Source: Nitrospirales bacterium
Lineage (GTDB): Bacteria > Nitrospirota > Nitrospiria > Nitrospirales > UBA8639
Direction of reading: 5' to 3'
NCBI GenBank assembly: GCA_031315915.1
Contig: JALDRK010000016.1
Coordinates: 30,910-94,909 of the forward strand
DNA: 64,000 nucleotides
The notes under the pieces: generated by a model
What the model saw: the letters and a program-made list of their open reading frames with translations, nothing else
What the model was told of the DNA's origin: nothing
Database searches by the model: none
Shown here: positions 8,815 through 18,362 of the stretch, one piece after another
Numbering within the stretch: the first letter of the stretch is position 1
Layout: every line of letters begins with the position of its first letter
Translations under genes and position numbers: made by a program

Positions 8815-10668
8815 ATGTTGCACATTGAACAGATTTCGAAACAATTCCCGACTAAAACCCTCTTTAATCAGGCCTCGGCACATTTAAAACCCAATACCCG
8901 TGTGGGGTTGGTTGGACCAAACGGGACGGGAAAAACAACGATATTACGTATGATTACAGGGGAGGATGAGCCGGAATCCGGGCGAATCCGCAAACGTCCC
9001 CACTTAAAAGTCGGCTATCTGCCTCAAGAGCTGGAAACCCTGCCCGGTCGAACCATTCTGGAGGCCACCCACCGGAACCAGTATCCTGAATTTGAGGCCA
9101 AACGCATTCTGGCCGGTCTGGGATTTGGTGAAGGAGACTGGGACCGCAGCATGACGACCCTCTCCGGCGGATACCGGATGCGCGTCGCGCTGGCCTATTT
9201 GTTATTATCGGGTCCGGATGTGCTCATGCTGGACGAGCCGACGAACCACTTGGACAAACCGACACAGGCCTGGCTGGAGAACTTTCTTCTCTCCACCAAA
9301 ATGACCCTGCTCATGATCAGCCACGACACCGCCTTTCTGGACCGCATGGTGACCCATATCTGGGAATTGCGGAATTACACGATTCAGGAATATCGGGGCA
9401 ATTACACACGGTTTCAAAAATTGCGTGCCGAGCGAGATGCCCAGGAATTATCCGCCGCCAATCGTCAGGCCAAGGAAATTTCCCGCGTGCAGTCGTTTGT
9501 CGACCGGTTCCGGTATCAGGCCAATAAAGCCAGCCAGGTGCAGTCGCGCATCAAACAGCTCGATAAAATCAAACGCATCGAATTGCAGCGGGACACCAAA
9601 CGCCTGCGATTTAAATTTCCCGAACCCGCGCCAAGCGGAAAAGTGGTTTTCGAGCTGAACGATATTGCCAAACGCTACGGAGAAAAGGTGGTGTACGATG
9701 GCTTGAATTTTTCCGTGGACCGCGGGCAGCGCGTGGCTCTCGTCGGCGAAAACGGCGCGGGGAAATCCACGCTGTTGAAAATTCTTGCCGGTGTTATTCC
9801 CTTTGACGACGGAAAACGCAACCTCGGACATGGCGTGACTCTTCACTACTTCGCCCAACATCAGGCGGAAATACTCAACCCCGAACATTCCATTCTGGAT
9901 TCACTGGAAGACGCGGCACCCTTGGCCGAGCGCAACGCTTTGCGAACTCTGGCCGGCGTGTTTCTATTTACGGGAGATGACCAGAAGAAACCGATCAAAG
10001 CCTTAAGCGGCGGGGAACGCAACCGGGTGGCCCTGGCCCGTATGCTGATAGAACCGGCCAATACATTGCTGCTTGACGAGCCGACCAATCATCTGGATCC
10101 GGCTTCGGTGGATATCCTGACCGATGCGTTGACCAACTTCCCCGGAACGATTGTGTTCATTTCCCATGATCCGACGTTTCTCATGCGCGTGGCCACGCGC
10201 GTGGTGGAAATCGATGAGGGACAGGCCAGGGATTACATCGGTGATTATGAATACTACCTGTGGAAGCGAGCCAAAGAATTGGAGGAAGAAGCTCCGCCCG
10301 AGGTGGCACAAATTAAAAAGGCCGGCAAGAAACAGAAGAAAGACAAAAACTCTACAGCTTCAAGCAATGGCGCACCCTCAACAACAGTTTCACCAACCAC
10401 GCAGCACACATCACGCCGCGACCTCAGCAAAAGTATCGCCCGGCTGGAAAAACATGTGGCCAAAGTAGAGCAGGAGGTTGCCGACCTGGAATCCCGTATC
10501 AAGGATCGCGATGTTGAACTGGCCGATCCGGCCACCTATCAGGACTATTCCCGCTGGAATGTGCTCCATCAGGAACGCGACCAATGGGGCCATGACCTCG
10601 ACCGCCTCACCCACAAATGGGCCGACCTCAGCGCCGAACTCGAATCCCAAAAATCCCAGATTTCGTAA
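8815..10668 (+). CDS. ABC-F family ATP-binding protein
   Basis: Encodes 617 residues with two ABC ATPase domains and no membrane segment, the layout of ABC-F proteins that act on ribosomes. Domain 1 has GPNGTGKTT, signature LSGGYRMRVALA and LMLDEPTNHLD. Domain 2 has GENGAGKST, LSGGERNRVALARML and LLLDEPTNHLD. The linker between them (about residues 205-265) is charged and helical, as expected for the P-site tRNA-interacting region. A Lys-rich spacer and a C-terminal coiled coil end the protein, resembling YheS/Uup types. The exact subfamily is not determined. The ribosome site before the ATG at 8815 is weak. Confidence 0.92.
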   Translation: MLHIEQISKQFPTKTLFNQASAHLKPNTRVGLVGPNGTGKTTILRMITGEDEPESGRIRKRPHLKVGYLPQELETLPGRTILEATHRNQYPEFEAKRILAGLGFGEGDWDRSMTTLSGGYRMRVALAYLLLSGPDVLMLDEPTNHLDKPTQAWLENFLLSTKMTLLMISHDTAFLDRMVTHIWELRNYTIQEYRGNYTRFQKLRAERDAQELSAANRQAKEISRVQSFVDRFRYQANKASQVQSRIKQLDKIKRIELQRDTKRLRFKFPEPAPSGKVVFELNDIAKRYGEKVVYDGLNFSVDRGQRVALVGENGAGKSTLLKILAGVIPFDDGKRNLGHGVTLHYFAQHQAEILNPEHSILDSLEDAAPLAERNALRTLAGVFLFTGDDQKKPIKALSGGERNRVALARMLIEPANTLLLDEPTNHLDPASVDILTDALTNFPGTIVFISHDPTFLMRVATRVVEIDEGQARDYIGDYEYYLWKRAKELEEEAPPEVAQIKKAGKKQKKDKNSTASSNGAPSTTVSPTTQHTSRRDLSKSIARLEKHVAKVEQEVADLESRIKDRDVELADPATYQDYSRWNVLHQERDQWGHDLDRLTHKWADLSAELESQKSQIS

Positions 10669-10913
10669 TTCTCCACCAACCTGTTTTTCAAAAGGAATAG
10701 TTGGTAAATTTACTGTTCCATTTGAAATTAATTTTAGGGCATCAGGCTCCTAACATCCTTTTGTCCATCATGAGAAATTGCATCAAAAGTGACACTGACT
10801 TTTCCTTCATTTTCAAACAAATCCGAAAAAATTAAAATGACGGATGCAAAATTATTAGGAATTCGGTAATTTTATTACCTTCTAATATTTTCAAATATAG
10901 ATGGCTTCATCTA
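10669..10913. other. AT-rich intergenic region
   Basis: About 245 bases, markedly AT-rich compared with the flanking housekeeping genes. No gene, RNA or clear terminator was recognised. It marks the left edge of an accessory segment ending near 12.1 kb. Confidence 0.35.
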
Positions 10914-11504
10914 TTAATTATTGCCAAGACTCATAGTCGAGATTTTACGCCATTCCTTAAGGAACTCCTCAGTTTCTTGTTTCGCTTTTAGTCGAGACGA
11001 TCCCTGATCCTTAAACATTTTAAAAATAATCTTTCGGTGAATTTTGTCCCATTCCTTTCTGAAAGATTTGGACGGAACTTCACATAGAATTCGAGGGTTA
11101 TCCATTGTAGAACTGAGGCGATCACCGATTTTCCCCGGTTGAAGGTAAAGACCTTCGGCTTGGATTATTAGGTCAATGATAGCTTTGTGAGTCATAACGT
11201 CAAACTCCAGAACACATAAGCATTGACTCGGCTTCGTAAAATTTAGGATAAGTCCAAGCCTTTTTTTGCTAAACCGTGAAGGTAAAAACCAACCACTTTG
11301 CACATCACCAGAGCCTAAATGCCTGTGAGCATTCACCATGTCCTCAAGGTCTGGCCTTTTAGATGTATCGATGATTAATACTGGAATGGTTCTTCCATCA
11401 CCCACACCTCTTGTGGCCAAAGCTGGGTCAGAAATAATGGGGATTGGAATCTTTTCTGCTTTATTTTTGGCTTGGAAGGCTAGCCTTTTCCACTGACTCA
11501 TCAA
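10914..11504 (-). CDS. Hypothetical accessory protein
   Basis: Encodes 196 residues with no signal peptide or membrane segment and no family that I recognise. The middle part looks like a folded alpha/beta domain (TIPVLIIDTSKRPDL; GLILNFTKPSQCLCVLEFDV). The C-terminal third is Lys/Glu-rich and helical. Its start overlaps the end of the upstream membrane-protein gene by 44 bases, so the two are probably cotranscribed and translationally linked. Base composition is more AT-rich than neighbouring housekeeping genes, which suggests acquisition by transfer. No function is proposed. Confidence 0.6.
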   Translation of the reverse strand: MMSQWKRLAFQAKNKAEKIPIPIISDPALATRGVGDGRTIPVLIIDTSKRPDLEDMVNAHRHLGSGDVQSGWFLPSRFSKKRLGLILNFTKPSQCLCVLEFDVMTHKAIIDLIIQAEGLYLQPGKIGDRLSSTMDNPRILCEVPSKSFRKEWDKIHRKIIFKMFKDQGSSRLKAKQETEEFLKEWRKISTMSLGNN

Positions 11505-12057
11505 CCAACTCCTTTAATAATATGGCTTCCGCTCCTGCTTTAAGCCCGAAGGCGTCTACAACCTCGACGGTGTATGATTCAACGACGGATTTTTTCGTTA
11601 GATCGTCAGGTAGGGAGAAAACTGCAACGCCACCAAGAACCGATCGCGCAGCAATGGAGAAAGGAGGATTTAAAGGCTCATGGCGATTAGGTTTTAAATA
11701 TTCCATATGATCAATTTTGTGAGGTATGGCAACAGTCGAACTCACTCCTCGTTCCTTACCGTATTCAATAACGAGACGTACCTCCCTGACGGAATTCGAA
11801 GCATCAGAGGTGTTTGTAAGCCTAACTTGGAAGAAGAAGATTCGGGGAATTGGTGGAGATGCAGGGCGAATGTAAGAGTCCACAATATAAAGCTCTAAAG
11901 AAGGTTGAGTACGCCGTTCTTGCTCTAGCGAAAGAGCATAGGATTTTTTGGCAATTCTAGAACTTAGGAAGGACAATAAAAGGGCTATTAGTGCAATAAT
12001 AAGTGAAGCGAGTGGTAGCCATTGCGACACAGTCTCTAGGTAAGAATTAATATTCAT
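11461..12057 (-). CDS. Membrane-anchored hypothetical protein
   Basis: Encodes 198 residues. One N-terminal membrane helix (LPLASLIIALIALLLSFLSS, about residues 15-34) is followed by a short basic stretch, then a beta-rich domain (RIFFFQVRLTNTSDASNSVR; VRLVIEYGKERG; LGGVAVFSLPDDL). The layout resembles small bacterial proteins with one membrane anchor and an immunoglobulin-like fold; a protein of the same layout lies at 59.0-59.6 kb. It overlaps the downstream gene on the same strand. The function is unknown. Confidence 0.6.
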   Translation of the reverse strand: MNINSYLETVSQWLPLASLIIALIALLLSFLSSRIAKKSYALSLEQERRTQPSLELYIVDSYIRPASPPIPRIFFFQVRLTNTSDASNSVREVRLVIEYGKERGVSSTVAIPHKIDHMEYLKPNRHEPLNPPFSIAARSVLGGVAVFSLPDDLTKKSVVESYTVEVVDAFGLKAGAEAILLKELVDESVEKASLPSQK

Positions 12058-12358
12058 TCTTCGATAGTATCTTTACGATTGGACAAAAATATTTTCATTA
12101 TCATGTAACAGAATGCGGTAAAGGGAAGTGTTACATTTTCGACGTTTTTTGTCATTTCATTTGTGAGTCCGTTTTAACCTGTTGGTTCTCTGTTTCTGCC
12201 GTCTTGCCTGGCCTTGTGGTTTGGCCGAGCATTACATAGTGCGTCTCGAAGAGCGCGACCCTTACCTTGGGTCCTTTTCCCGAAAGAAAAGGACCTCGAC
12301 TGCCGGGTCGAAACCCGGCACTTTAATTTTTCGTTTCTAACAAAGATAAATCTTATAA
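12058..12358. other. Intergenic region with two tandem perfect hairpins
   Basis: About 300 bases. Two perfect hairpins lie side by side: 12270-12295 (10-bp stem GGTCCTTTTC/GAAAAGGACC) and 12301-12320 (8-bp stem TGCCGGGT/ACCCGGCA with CGAA loop). They are downstream of rarA on the minus strand and probably protect or end its transcript, although neither has a convincing U-tract in that direction. No gene is supported. Confidence 0.5.
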
Positions 12359-13690
12359 TTACCAAGAAGCCGTAATGTCCTCTTCATCCTCCGACGAGGG
12401 TCCACCTTTGGGTCGGTAATACCGGCGGCCTTCTAATTCTTTGGGGAGATGCGTTTGGACTTTGGCCCCCTGGGGGTCATCGTGGGCATAGCGGTAGTTT
12501 TTCCCATAATCCAAATCCTTCATCAAGGAAGTCACCGCATTGCGAAGATGAAGCGGAACAGGCAGGTTGCCCTTTTCCTTGGTGTCTTTCCTGGCAGCTA
12601 GGAGGCCGGCATAGGAGGCGTTGTTTTTTGGCGCCGTAGCCAGGTAGGTGGTTCCGTGGGCCAGATTAATTTGCGCTTCGGGCAATCCCACCACTTCCAC
12701 CGCATGAAAAACAGCCGAGGCGATCAGCAATCCCAGAGGATCGGCCGTCCCAATGTCCTCCGAGGCAAAAATTATCATGCGCCGGGCGATGAACTTGGGA
12801 TCTTCTCCCCCTTCCAGCATGCGCGCCAGCCAATAGAGGGCTCCATCAGGATCGGAGTCCCGCATGCTTTTGATGAAGGCCGAAATCAGATTGTAATGTT
12901 CTTCCCCATCCCGGTCATAGCGTAAGGCCTTCTGTTTCAGGGCCTGCTGGACCTGCGTTTGATCGATGATGGCAGATTTGTCGGACTCTGCATACTGATT
13001 CACGACAAACTCCAACCCCGTCAGCATGGATCGGGCATCCCCGTTGCCGTATCCCACCAACAGTTGAGCGGCCTCGGGAGACAGCGTAACCTGTGAGCCA
13101 CCGAGCCCACGCTTCTTATCAGTCAACGAACGATCCAGAATGTGTTTCATGGCTGCATCATTCAGGGGTTTCAGCACCACCACCATGGATCTGGACAGTA
13201 ACGGCGCGATAACCTCAAAGGAGGGATTTTGAGTCGTGGCCCCGATGAGCGTGATATCGCCGCGTTCCACATAAGGCAGAAAGGCATCCTGCTGCGCTTT
13301 ATTGAAGCGGTGAATCTCGTCGACAAACAGCAGGGTCCGTTGCCCTGACACCTTTCGGCGTTGTTGAGCGGTCTTCAGCAATCCGCGCAGTTCCGGCACG
13401 CCACTGAGCACGGCGGAAAACGGCACGAAGGCCGCTTGGGTTTTCTTGGCGATCAAACCGGCCAGGGTGGTCTTACCGCTGCCCGGCGGACCCCACAGGA
13501 TCAGAGACGGCACCCGATCAAGTTCAATGGCCATGCGTAGCGGCTGTCCTTCCGCCAGCACTTCTTCCTGCCCCACAAAATCAGAGAATTCCTGTGGCCG
13601 CATCCGATCGGCCAAAGGCGCCTGATGATCGGAAGAACCTTCCGGTTGCGGAAAGAGATCGGATTGAATGTGATTGCCGCTGAGTTCCAT
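12359..13690 (-). CDS. rarA: Replication-associated recombination protein RarA (MgsA)
   Basis: Encodes about 443 residues from the ATG at 13688-13690; a longer frame begins at 13762 but its extra 24 residues look non-conserved. This AAA+ ATPase acts at stalled replication forks and binds SSB. Visible motifs are Walker A GPPGSGKTTLAGL, Walker B LLFVDEIHRFNK, sensor 1 LIGATTQNPSFE and an arginine-finger region LLSRSMVV. The MgsA/WHIP-type C-terminal domain follows (MRDSDPDGALYWLARMLEGG, then EDPKFIARRMIIFASEDIG). It faces the divergent hydrolase gene across about 170 bases. Confidence 0.93.
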   Translation of the reverse strand: MELSGNHIQSDLFPQPEGSSDHQAPLADRMRPQEFSDFVGQEEVLAEGQPLRMAIELDRVPSLILWGPPGSGKTTLAGLIAKKTQAAFVPFSAVLSGVPELRGLLKTAQQRRKVSGQRTLLFVDEIHRFNKAQQDAFLPYVERGDITLIGATTQNPSFEVIAPLLSRSMVVVLKPLNDAAMKHILDRSLTDKKRGLGGSQVTLSPEAAQLLVGYGNGDARSMLTGLEFVVNQYAESDKSAIIDQTQVQQALKQKALRYDRDGEEHYNLISAFIKSMRDSDPDGALYWLARMLEGGEDPKFIARRMIIFASEDIGTADPLGLLIASAVFHAVEVVGLPEAQINLAHGTTYLATAPKNNASYAGLLAARKDTKEKGNLPVPLHLRNAVTSLMKDLDYGKNYRYAHDDPQGAKVQTHLPKELEGRRYYRPKGGPSSEDEEDITASW

Positions 13691-13859
13691 GATCTTCAGA
13701 ATGACAACTTGCGTTTTTTCGCCTGCTTCTTTTTTCTCCGCTATGCTATAACCTTCGAACATCCGCCCGCAAATGAAGCCTCACATCTGCTGTGCGGGTG
13801 TATGCTCTGTCAGCATGTTCAGACAAGCGGACAATGAGGAGAAGCGAAAGGAAGGAATC

Positions 13860-14654
13860 ATGAAAGCCGTCATCAATGGGATTACATTGGGGTATACCGA
13901 CCGGGGCAACGGCACGACCCTGGTGTTCATTCATGCCTTTCCTTTGTCCAAGTCCATGTGGCTGCCCCAGGTGGACGCCCTCAAGGATTCCTGCCGGGTC
14001 ATCACTCTGGATCTGCGTGGACATGGGGAGTCCGACACAATGCTATGGAATTGGACGTTGGATGATTATGCCGCCGATGTTATCGGACTACTTGATCATC
14101 TCGGCATTGCCCAAGCGGTGTTCATCGGGCTCTCGATGGGCGGATATACAGTCTTCTCGCTCTGTAGACACTTTGCCGATCGAGTACACGCCATCGTGCT
14201 GGCCGATACCCGAGCCCAAGCCGATACCGAGGAGGGAAAAGCCGGTCGCCGGGGCATGGCTCAAATAGCCTTTAATGAGGGAGCCTCGGCGATCGCCGAT
14301 CTGATGATTCCTAAACTTCTGGCTCCTTCCACAATTCAACGACAGCCGGACATGGTCGAACAGGTTCGTCAGATGATTCTTCAAACTCCCTCTGTTGGCA
14401 TCGTGGCAGATCTCATGGCTATGGCGGCCCGGCCTGACTCAACCGATCTGCTCACGCTCATTACCTGTCCGACCTTAATCCTGGTCGGCGAACAGGATGT
14501 CGCCACGCCCGTGGCGGAATCTCGGTATATGGCCGACCGAATACCGGGAGCTACATTGGTCACCATCCCTGAAGCGGGACACCTTTCCAATATCGAACAA
14601 CCCCGGGCTTTCAATCATGCCCTGGAAACTTTCCTACAGCGATTGAAGGAATAA
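13860..14654 (+). CDS. Alpha/beta-fold hydrolase
   Basis: Encodes about 264 residues from an ATG at 13860 preceded by GGAAGGAATC; an upstream in-frame start at 13773 is less likely. The catalytic triad can be seen: Ser in FIGLSMGGYT, Asp in LVGEQDVATPV and His in PEAGHLSNIEQP, with the oxyanion motif VFIHAFPLSKSMW. No signal peptide is present, so the enzyme is cytoplasmic. The family includes esterases, haloperoxidase-like enzymes and lactonases such as 3-oxoadipate enol-lactonase. The substrate cannot be told from sequence, and no pathway genes are adjacent. Confidence 0.85.
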   Translation: MKAVINGITLGYTDRGNGTTLVFIHAFPLSKSMWLPQVDALKDSCRVITLDLRGHGESDTMLWNWTLDDYAADVIGLLDHLGIAQAVFIGLSMGGYTVFSLCRHFADRVHAIVLADTRAQADTEEGKAGRRGMAQIAFNEGASAIADLMIPKLLAPSTIQRQPDMVEQVRQMILQTPSVGIVADLMAMAARPDSTDLLTLITCPTLILVGEQDVATPVAESRYMADRIPGATLVTIPEAGHLSNIEQPRAFNHALETFLQRLKE

Positions 14655-14692
14655 ATTCCATTCGTAACAGACCACTTTATTTTCTCGGTTTT

Positions 14693-15826
14693 TCAAGGAG
14701 CCTGACTATTTATCGGCATCAGTTCCACCATGATTCCCTTGGTGGCTTTTGGCGAAAATCCGAATTCGGACAAATGACTTAAAAATCCAGGAGGGCCCGA
14801 AATCTGAACGGAAATACGATTCTGAACAGGAGGAATATGAAAACCGGCCAACCCGTTACCATTCGTCATCTGAGTGAGCAGAAACGTGGTCCCCTGGTCC
14901 TGTCCCGGCTGCGTTTGGCTTTGTGCTCTGACGGACACCTGCACCCCCGCTAAGGGATTTCCGTTTCCTTTCACAAACACCAGCAATTCTCCGTGCTCGA
15001 CTGAAGTCGGGTTGGTTGGGTCCGGTGGTGACGGTGGTTTTTGCAAATCCACCAAATAGGAACAGGCCGGAACCGGTGTCGGCAGACCACATTGCCTCCA
15101 CACCGTACGTAGAGTGTGATCGATCACGCTGGGATCCAGAGTGACTTCCCCTTGGGTATCCCGGTAAAGCATCATCGGCGGTTCACCCGTAGGCTCCTGC
15201 AAACACGTGCCAAGCTGCCCTTGAGGGATCAGATCCCACCAGCCTTTGGGCGGAGTCATCCGTTGCCCCCGATCGGACACGGCTTTTCGTGACGACAGAA
15301 GAATCCCGGCCAGTGATCCCTGCTTCACTGCGCCGATCATCGCGGACGCATCCAGGCGTTCTTCTCCTCCACGGCTCATCATGGTCATCAGTCGTTGCTG
15401 CGCGCTAATATCGATTCGCTGATCGATAATGTCCGAGGTTTGCCAGACGCACTGCGGTGGTTGGACCGGAACCAGTGGTTCAGCCGGAGGGGTTCCAGCC
15501 CCAGCCGGCGGTTTGCCCGAGCCACCGGAGGGAGGCATTCCCACCGGTTGGTCCGGTTTGGGAATGATAATTTTGGGACGCGGCTTGAGTGGGACTTTCT
15601 TTTGCGGCAGCTTGAACCGTCGCACACCCCGCTCCGTAACCTCGCCTTCCTGACCTTCCTCCACAGCCGGAAGGTCTTCCTGTCCGGTTCCCTCAAGAGT
15701 TGCTTCCCCGGCCACCGCACTTTCAGAAACCTCCGATCCTGTTGCCGGGTTGTCCTCAGAAAAACCCGGTTGAACGCTGACGGCCAGACCCAAACCCATT
15801 GCCAAAAAAATAGCGAAATACTTCAT
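14693..15826 (-). CDS. Exported hypothetical protein sharing a module with the adjacent subtilase
   Basis: Encodes 377 residues with a signal peptide (FAIFLAMGLGLAVSVQPGFS). After an acidic segment ending EEGQEGEVTERGV there is a Pro/Lys-rich linker. Residues about 123-265 then form a module that recurs in the C-terminal part of the neighbouring protease, with the shared core RGQRMTPPKGWW and LIPQGQL, CGLP and conserved Cys residues. The C-terminal 90 residues look like a beta-sandwich (VEHGELLVFVKGNGNPLAGV), similar to carboxypeptidase-regulatory or bacterial Ig-like domains. It is 40 bases downstream of the protease gene on the same strand, so it is probably a cosecreted partner. No named family is recognised. 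Confidence 0.75.
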   Translation of the reverse strand: MKYFAIFLAMGLGLAVSVQPGFSEDNPATGSEVSESAVAGEATLEGTGQEDLPAVEEGQEGEVTERGVRRFKLPQKKVPLKPRPKIIIPKPDQPVGMPPSGGSGKPPAGAGTPPAEPLVPVQPPQCVWQTSDIIDQRIDISAQQRLMTMMSRGGEERLDASAMIGAVKQGSLAGILLSSRKAVSDRGQRMTPPKGWWDLIPQGQLGTCLQEPTGEPPMMLYRDTQGEVTLDPSVIDHTLRTVWRQCGLPTPVPACSYLVDLQKPPSPPDPTNPTSVEHGELLVFVKGNGNPLAGVQVSVRAQSQTQPGQDQGTTFLLTQMTNGNGLAGFHIPPVQNRISVQISGPPGFLSHLSEFGFSPKATKGIMVELMPINSQAP

Positions 15827-15866
15827 AACGGTTTTCCATATCTCAGGGTTGTTGGTTTATTCATAG

Positions 15867-18362
15867 TTACTCACACTGGGCAATGGCCTGAGCCCGCTGT
15901 TCTGCAAACGGTTTCATGCAAGCATCATGTTTTTGAATGTCCGGACTGAGAATGCAGGGCACTCTTTGTTGACAGGAGTTGACTTGCCCTCCCGTCTCGC
16001 CAAGACATTTATTGAAGGCATTTTGGCAGGCATTTTTATCGCCAAACTGGGCGTTACACTGCTGTTCTCCCTGCAGAAAAGCCTCCTCGGCTTGATCTTG
16101 GCAGGCATTAGTTTGGGGTTTATTTCCCAGATTTTTCTGATACACGCAGGGGAACGGAAGATTCGGCAATCCACATTGCCGCCAGGCATTCCGGAGCATG
16201 TCATCCAACACAGGTGGGGACATCTCCTGTTCCCGGTAAATGATCATCGGAGCTTCTCCAGCCGGGTCCTTGAGGCACAGACTCAATTGCCCCTGCGGAA
16301 TAAGTTCCCACCACCCTTTCGGAGGAGTCATCCGTTGGCCTCGAAGCGCCACGGGGCCTTTATTCCGTTGGAAGATGCCCGCCAGGGCGCCGCTCTCCGT
16401 GGCCTTAATCATACTGGAAGCCTCGCGGCGGGTTTCCACATCGCCATAAATCATCATCCGAAACAGGCTTTGCTTGGCACTGGTGGTTTGTGAATCGTTG
16501 TTTCCGATATCGATCTTCTGACTATGCACAATGTCCGTGGTTTTCACAAAACATTGCGGCACCGGTGGAGGTTCTTTCTGGTTCGGAGGCGGAGGAATGT
16601 CCTTACCGGGAGTGGGAGGAACCGGCTTTCCAAGTGGAAGGAAAGGACCGAGATCCGCATTTAACAGACCCGCCCCGCAGGAGCGGGGACACTGATTGGG
16701 GTTTCTAGGAAACGCGGCATCCTGAAGGCCTTTCACGAGTTCAGCATGAGTCAGCGCAGGATTCACTGCTAACCATAAGGCCAGCACCCCGGATACATGC
16801 GGGGCAGACAGGGAGGTTCCCATCTCCCATCCATATCCCTTGGAAAGTTCTGCCTTTTCCGGATTTATGAAGTCTGGATGATTGAGCGTGAGCACACTGT
16901 TCGTCATGAGTGCCGGATTCGTTTCATCTTTTTTGCGCAATCCTCCCGGAGCCATGATCATGACAGGAGGGCCAAAATTAGAATAGGGAGCAAGTCGCCC
17001 CTGTTCATCGCTCGCGGCAACAGCAATCACGTTTTGACAATTAGACGGTGAATGAAACATGGCGGGACCGGAATTATTTCCGGCTCCGGCAACTATCGAC
17101 ACCCCCCTTTTTGTCACCACTTCGTTAATGGCTTCCTGCATCAGTGGTTCACACAGTCCAATTGACCCTAGACTGATATTGATAATTCTTGCCGGATTCT
17201 GATTGAGAGGGGCATCAGGCACCGGCAATCCGGCCGACCACTTGATGGCATCGTACAAATCAACATCGTCTGCCCCGCATGTTCCACTCACTCTCACCGG
17301 GAGAATGCCAACCTCCCAGTTCACACCCGCGATGCCTTCGGTATTATTGGTTTTTCCCACACCGATGACCCCGGCGACATTGTTGCCATGCCAGGTGTCC
17401 GTTCTCCCTTTCACCCCTGGAATACAATCACCCAACTTTGTTCCATCCCCCGGGTCGGTGGGATCGGCATCCCGTCCATTTCCATCATTGGCCCTTTTCA
17501 GATCGGAAATGAAATCGAATCCCGGCAAAAGATGTCCGCTTCCCACAATGTCCGGATGATTGCCGACAATGCCGGTATCCATCACCGCCACAATCACATT
17601 TCTACTTCCGCGAATATTTTTTTTCCAAACTTTTGGCAGACCGATACCACCGGGTGATTTATTTGACCCGCTCCCGTTTTCCAGGTAGTGCCATTGTTGG
17701 AGAAACAACGGATCTTGAGGATGTGTTTCATCCTGCGGGACCTGGTCCGGCAAATAAATTCTATTCGGTTGGGCAAATAGCACGGAGACTTGTTTGGCTA
17801 ATTCCTCTGCCACCGTGAGGGGATTTCTGACCTGCTCCATACCGGCCGGAACGGCAAACCGGAACAATATATGCCCCCCCGAGGTGGTTCGAATCGGTTG
17901 CAACCCAAAGCTAGCCATGGTGGAGGACGGCAGAGACATGCCGGGACGCAGCTTGACAATCACCTGATTCTGAACAAATCGGCTCAAATCAAGCTGTGGA
18001 GGCCTTCTTCCTTCAGTATCGGGAAGGTGACTTCCACCTGGTCGAAGAGGATCAATAGGTTTCCTCACTTGGGGAGGCTGTGCTTCGGGTTTGAGTCTGA
18101 ATTTTTTCTGAGGGTTAATTTTCAAGCGCGGCGTTTGAGTCCCGCCGATGCCCGGTATGGTTATTTTCGGAACACCCCGTTCGGTGACCTCCCCTTCTTC
18201 ACCCTCTGCCGGGAGGGGGGCTTCTTGATCTCCATCGTCCTGGACCGGAGCTTCCAATGCACTGGAATTCGTACTTTCTTCTTCTGCTAGCGCTCCAGTA
18301 CCTGACAGGAACAATCCCAGAACCATGATGAAACCAGTCGTGATGTTGTTGAAATGGCGCAT
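15867..18362 (-). CDS. Secreted S8 subtilisin-family serine protease
   Basis: Encodes about 831 residues from the ATG at 18360-18362, chosen because AGGAG lies seven bases upstream. A signal peptide (FIMVLGLFLSGTGALA) and a propeptide-like region (NQVIVKLRPGMSLP) precede the catalytic domain. The triad is complete: Asp in VIVAVMDTGIV, His in DTWHGNNVAGVIG and Ser in MGTSLSAPHVSG. The second residue after the catalytic His is Asn rather than the usual Thr. After the protease domain comes a Pro-rich linker, then the 140-residue module shared with the next gene, then a Cys- and Gln-rich tail with about ten cysteines. The mature enzyme should act in the periplasm or outside the cell. The substrate is unknown. 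Confidence 0.92.
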   Translation of the reverse strand: MRHFNNITTGFIMVLGLFLSGTGALAEEESTNSSALEAPVQDDGDQEAPLPAEGEEGEVTERGVPKITIPGIGGTQTPRLKINPQKKFRLKPEAQPPQVRKPIDPLRPGGSHLPDTEGRRPPQLDLSRFVQNQVIVKLRPGMSLPSSTMASFGLQPIRTTSGGHILFRFAVPAGMEQVRNPLTVAEELAKQVSVLFAQPNRIYLPDQVPQDETHPQDPLFLQQWHYLENGSGSNKSPGGIGLPKVWKKNIRGSRNVIVAVMDTGIVGNHPDIVGSGHLLPGFDFISDLKRANDGNGRDADPTDPGDGTKLGDCIPGVKGRTDTWHGNNVAGVIGVGKTNNTEGIAGVNWEVGILPVRVSGTCGADDVDLYDAIKWSAGLPVPDAPLNQNPARIINISLGSIGLCEPLMQEAINEVVTKRGVSIVAGAGNNSGPAMFHSPSNCQNVIAVAASDEQGRLAPYSNFGPPVMIMAPGGLRKKDETNPALMTNSVLTLNHPDFINPEKAELSKGYGWEMGTSLSAPHVSGVLALWLAVNPALTHAELVKGLQDAAFPRNPNQCPRSCGAGLLNADLGPFLPLGKPVPPTPGKDIPPPPNQKEPPPVPQCFVKTTDIVHSQKIDIGNNDSQTTSAKQSLFRMMIYGDVETRREASSMIKATESGALAGIFQRNKGPVALRGQRMTPPKGWWELIPQGQLSLCLKDPAGEAPMIIYREQEMSPPVLDDMLRNAWRQCGLPNLPFPCVYQKNLGNKPQTNACQDQAEEAFLQGEQQCNAQFGDKNACQNAFNKCLGETGGQVNSCQQRVPCILSPDIQKHDACMKPFAEQRAQAIAQCE

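Noticed and set aside
9448..9888. Long minus-strand frame inside the ABC-F gene
   Set aside because: Antisense to a well-supported two-domain ATPase; typical shadow in a GC-balanced coding region.
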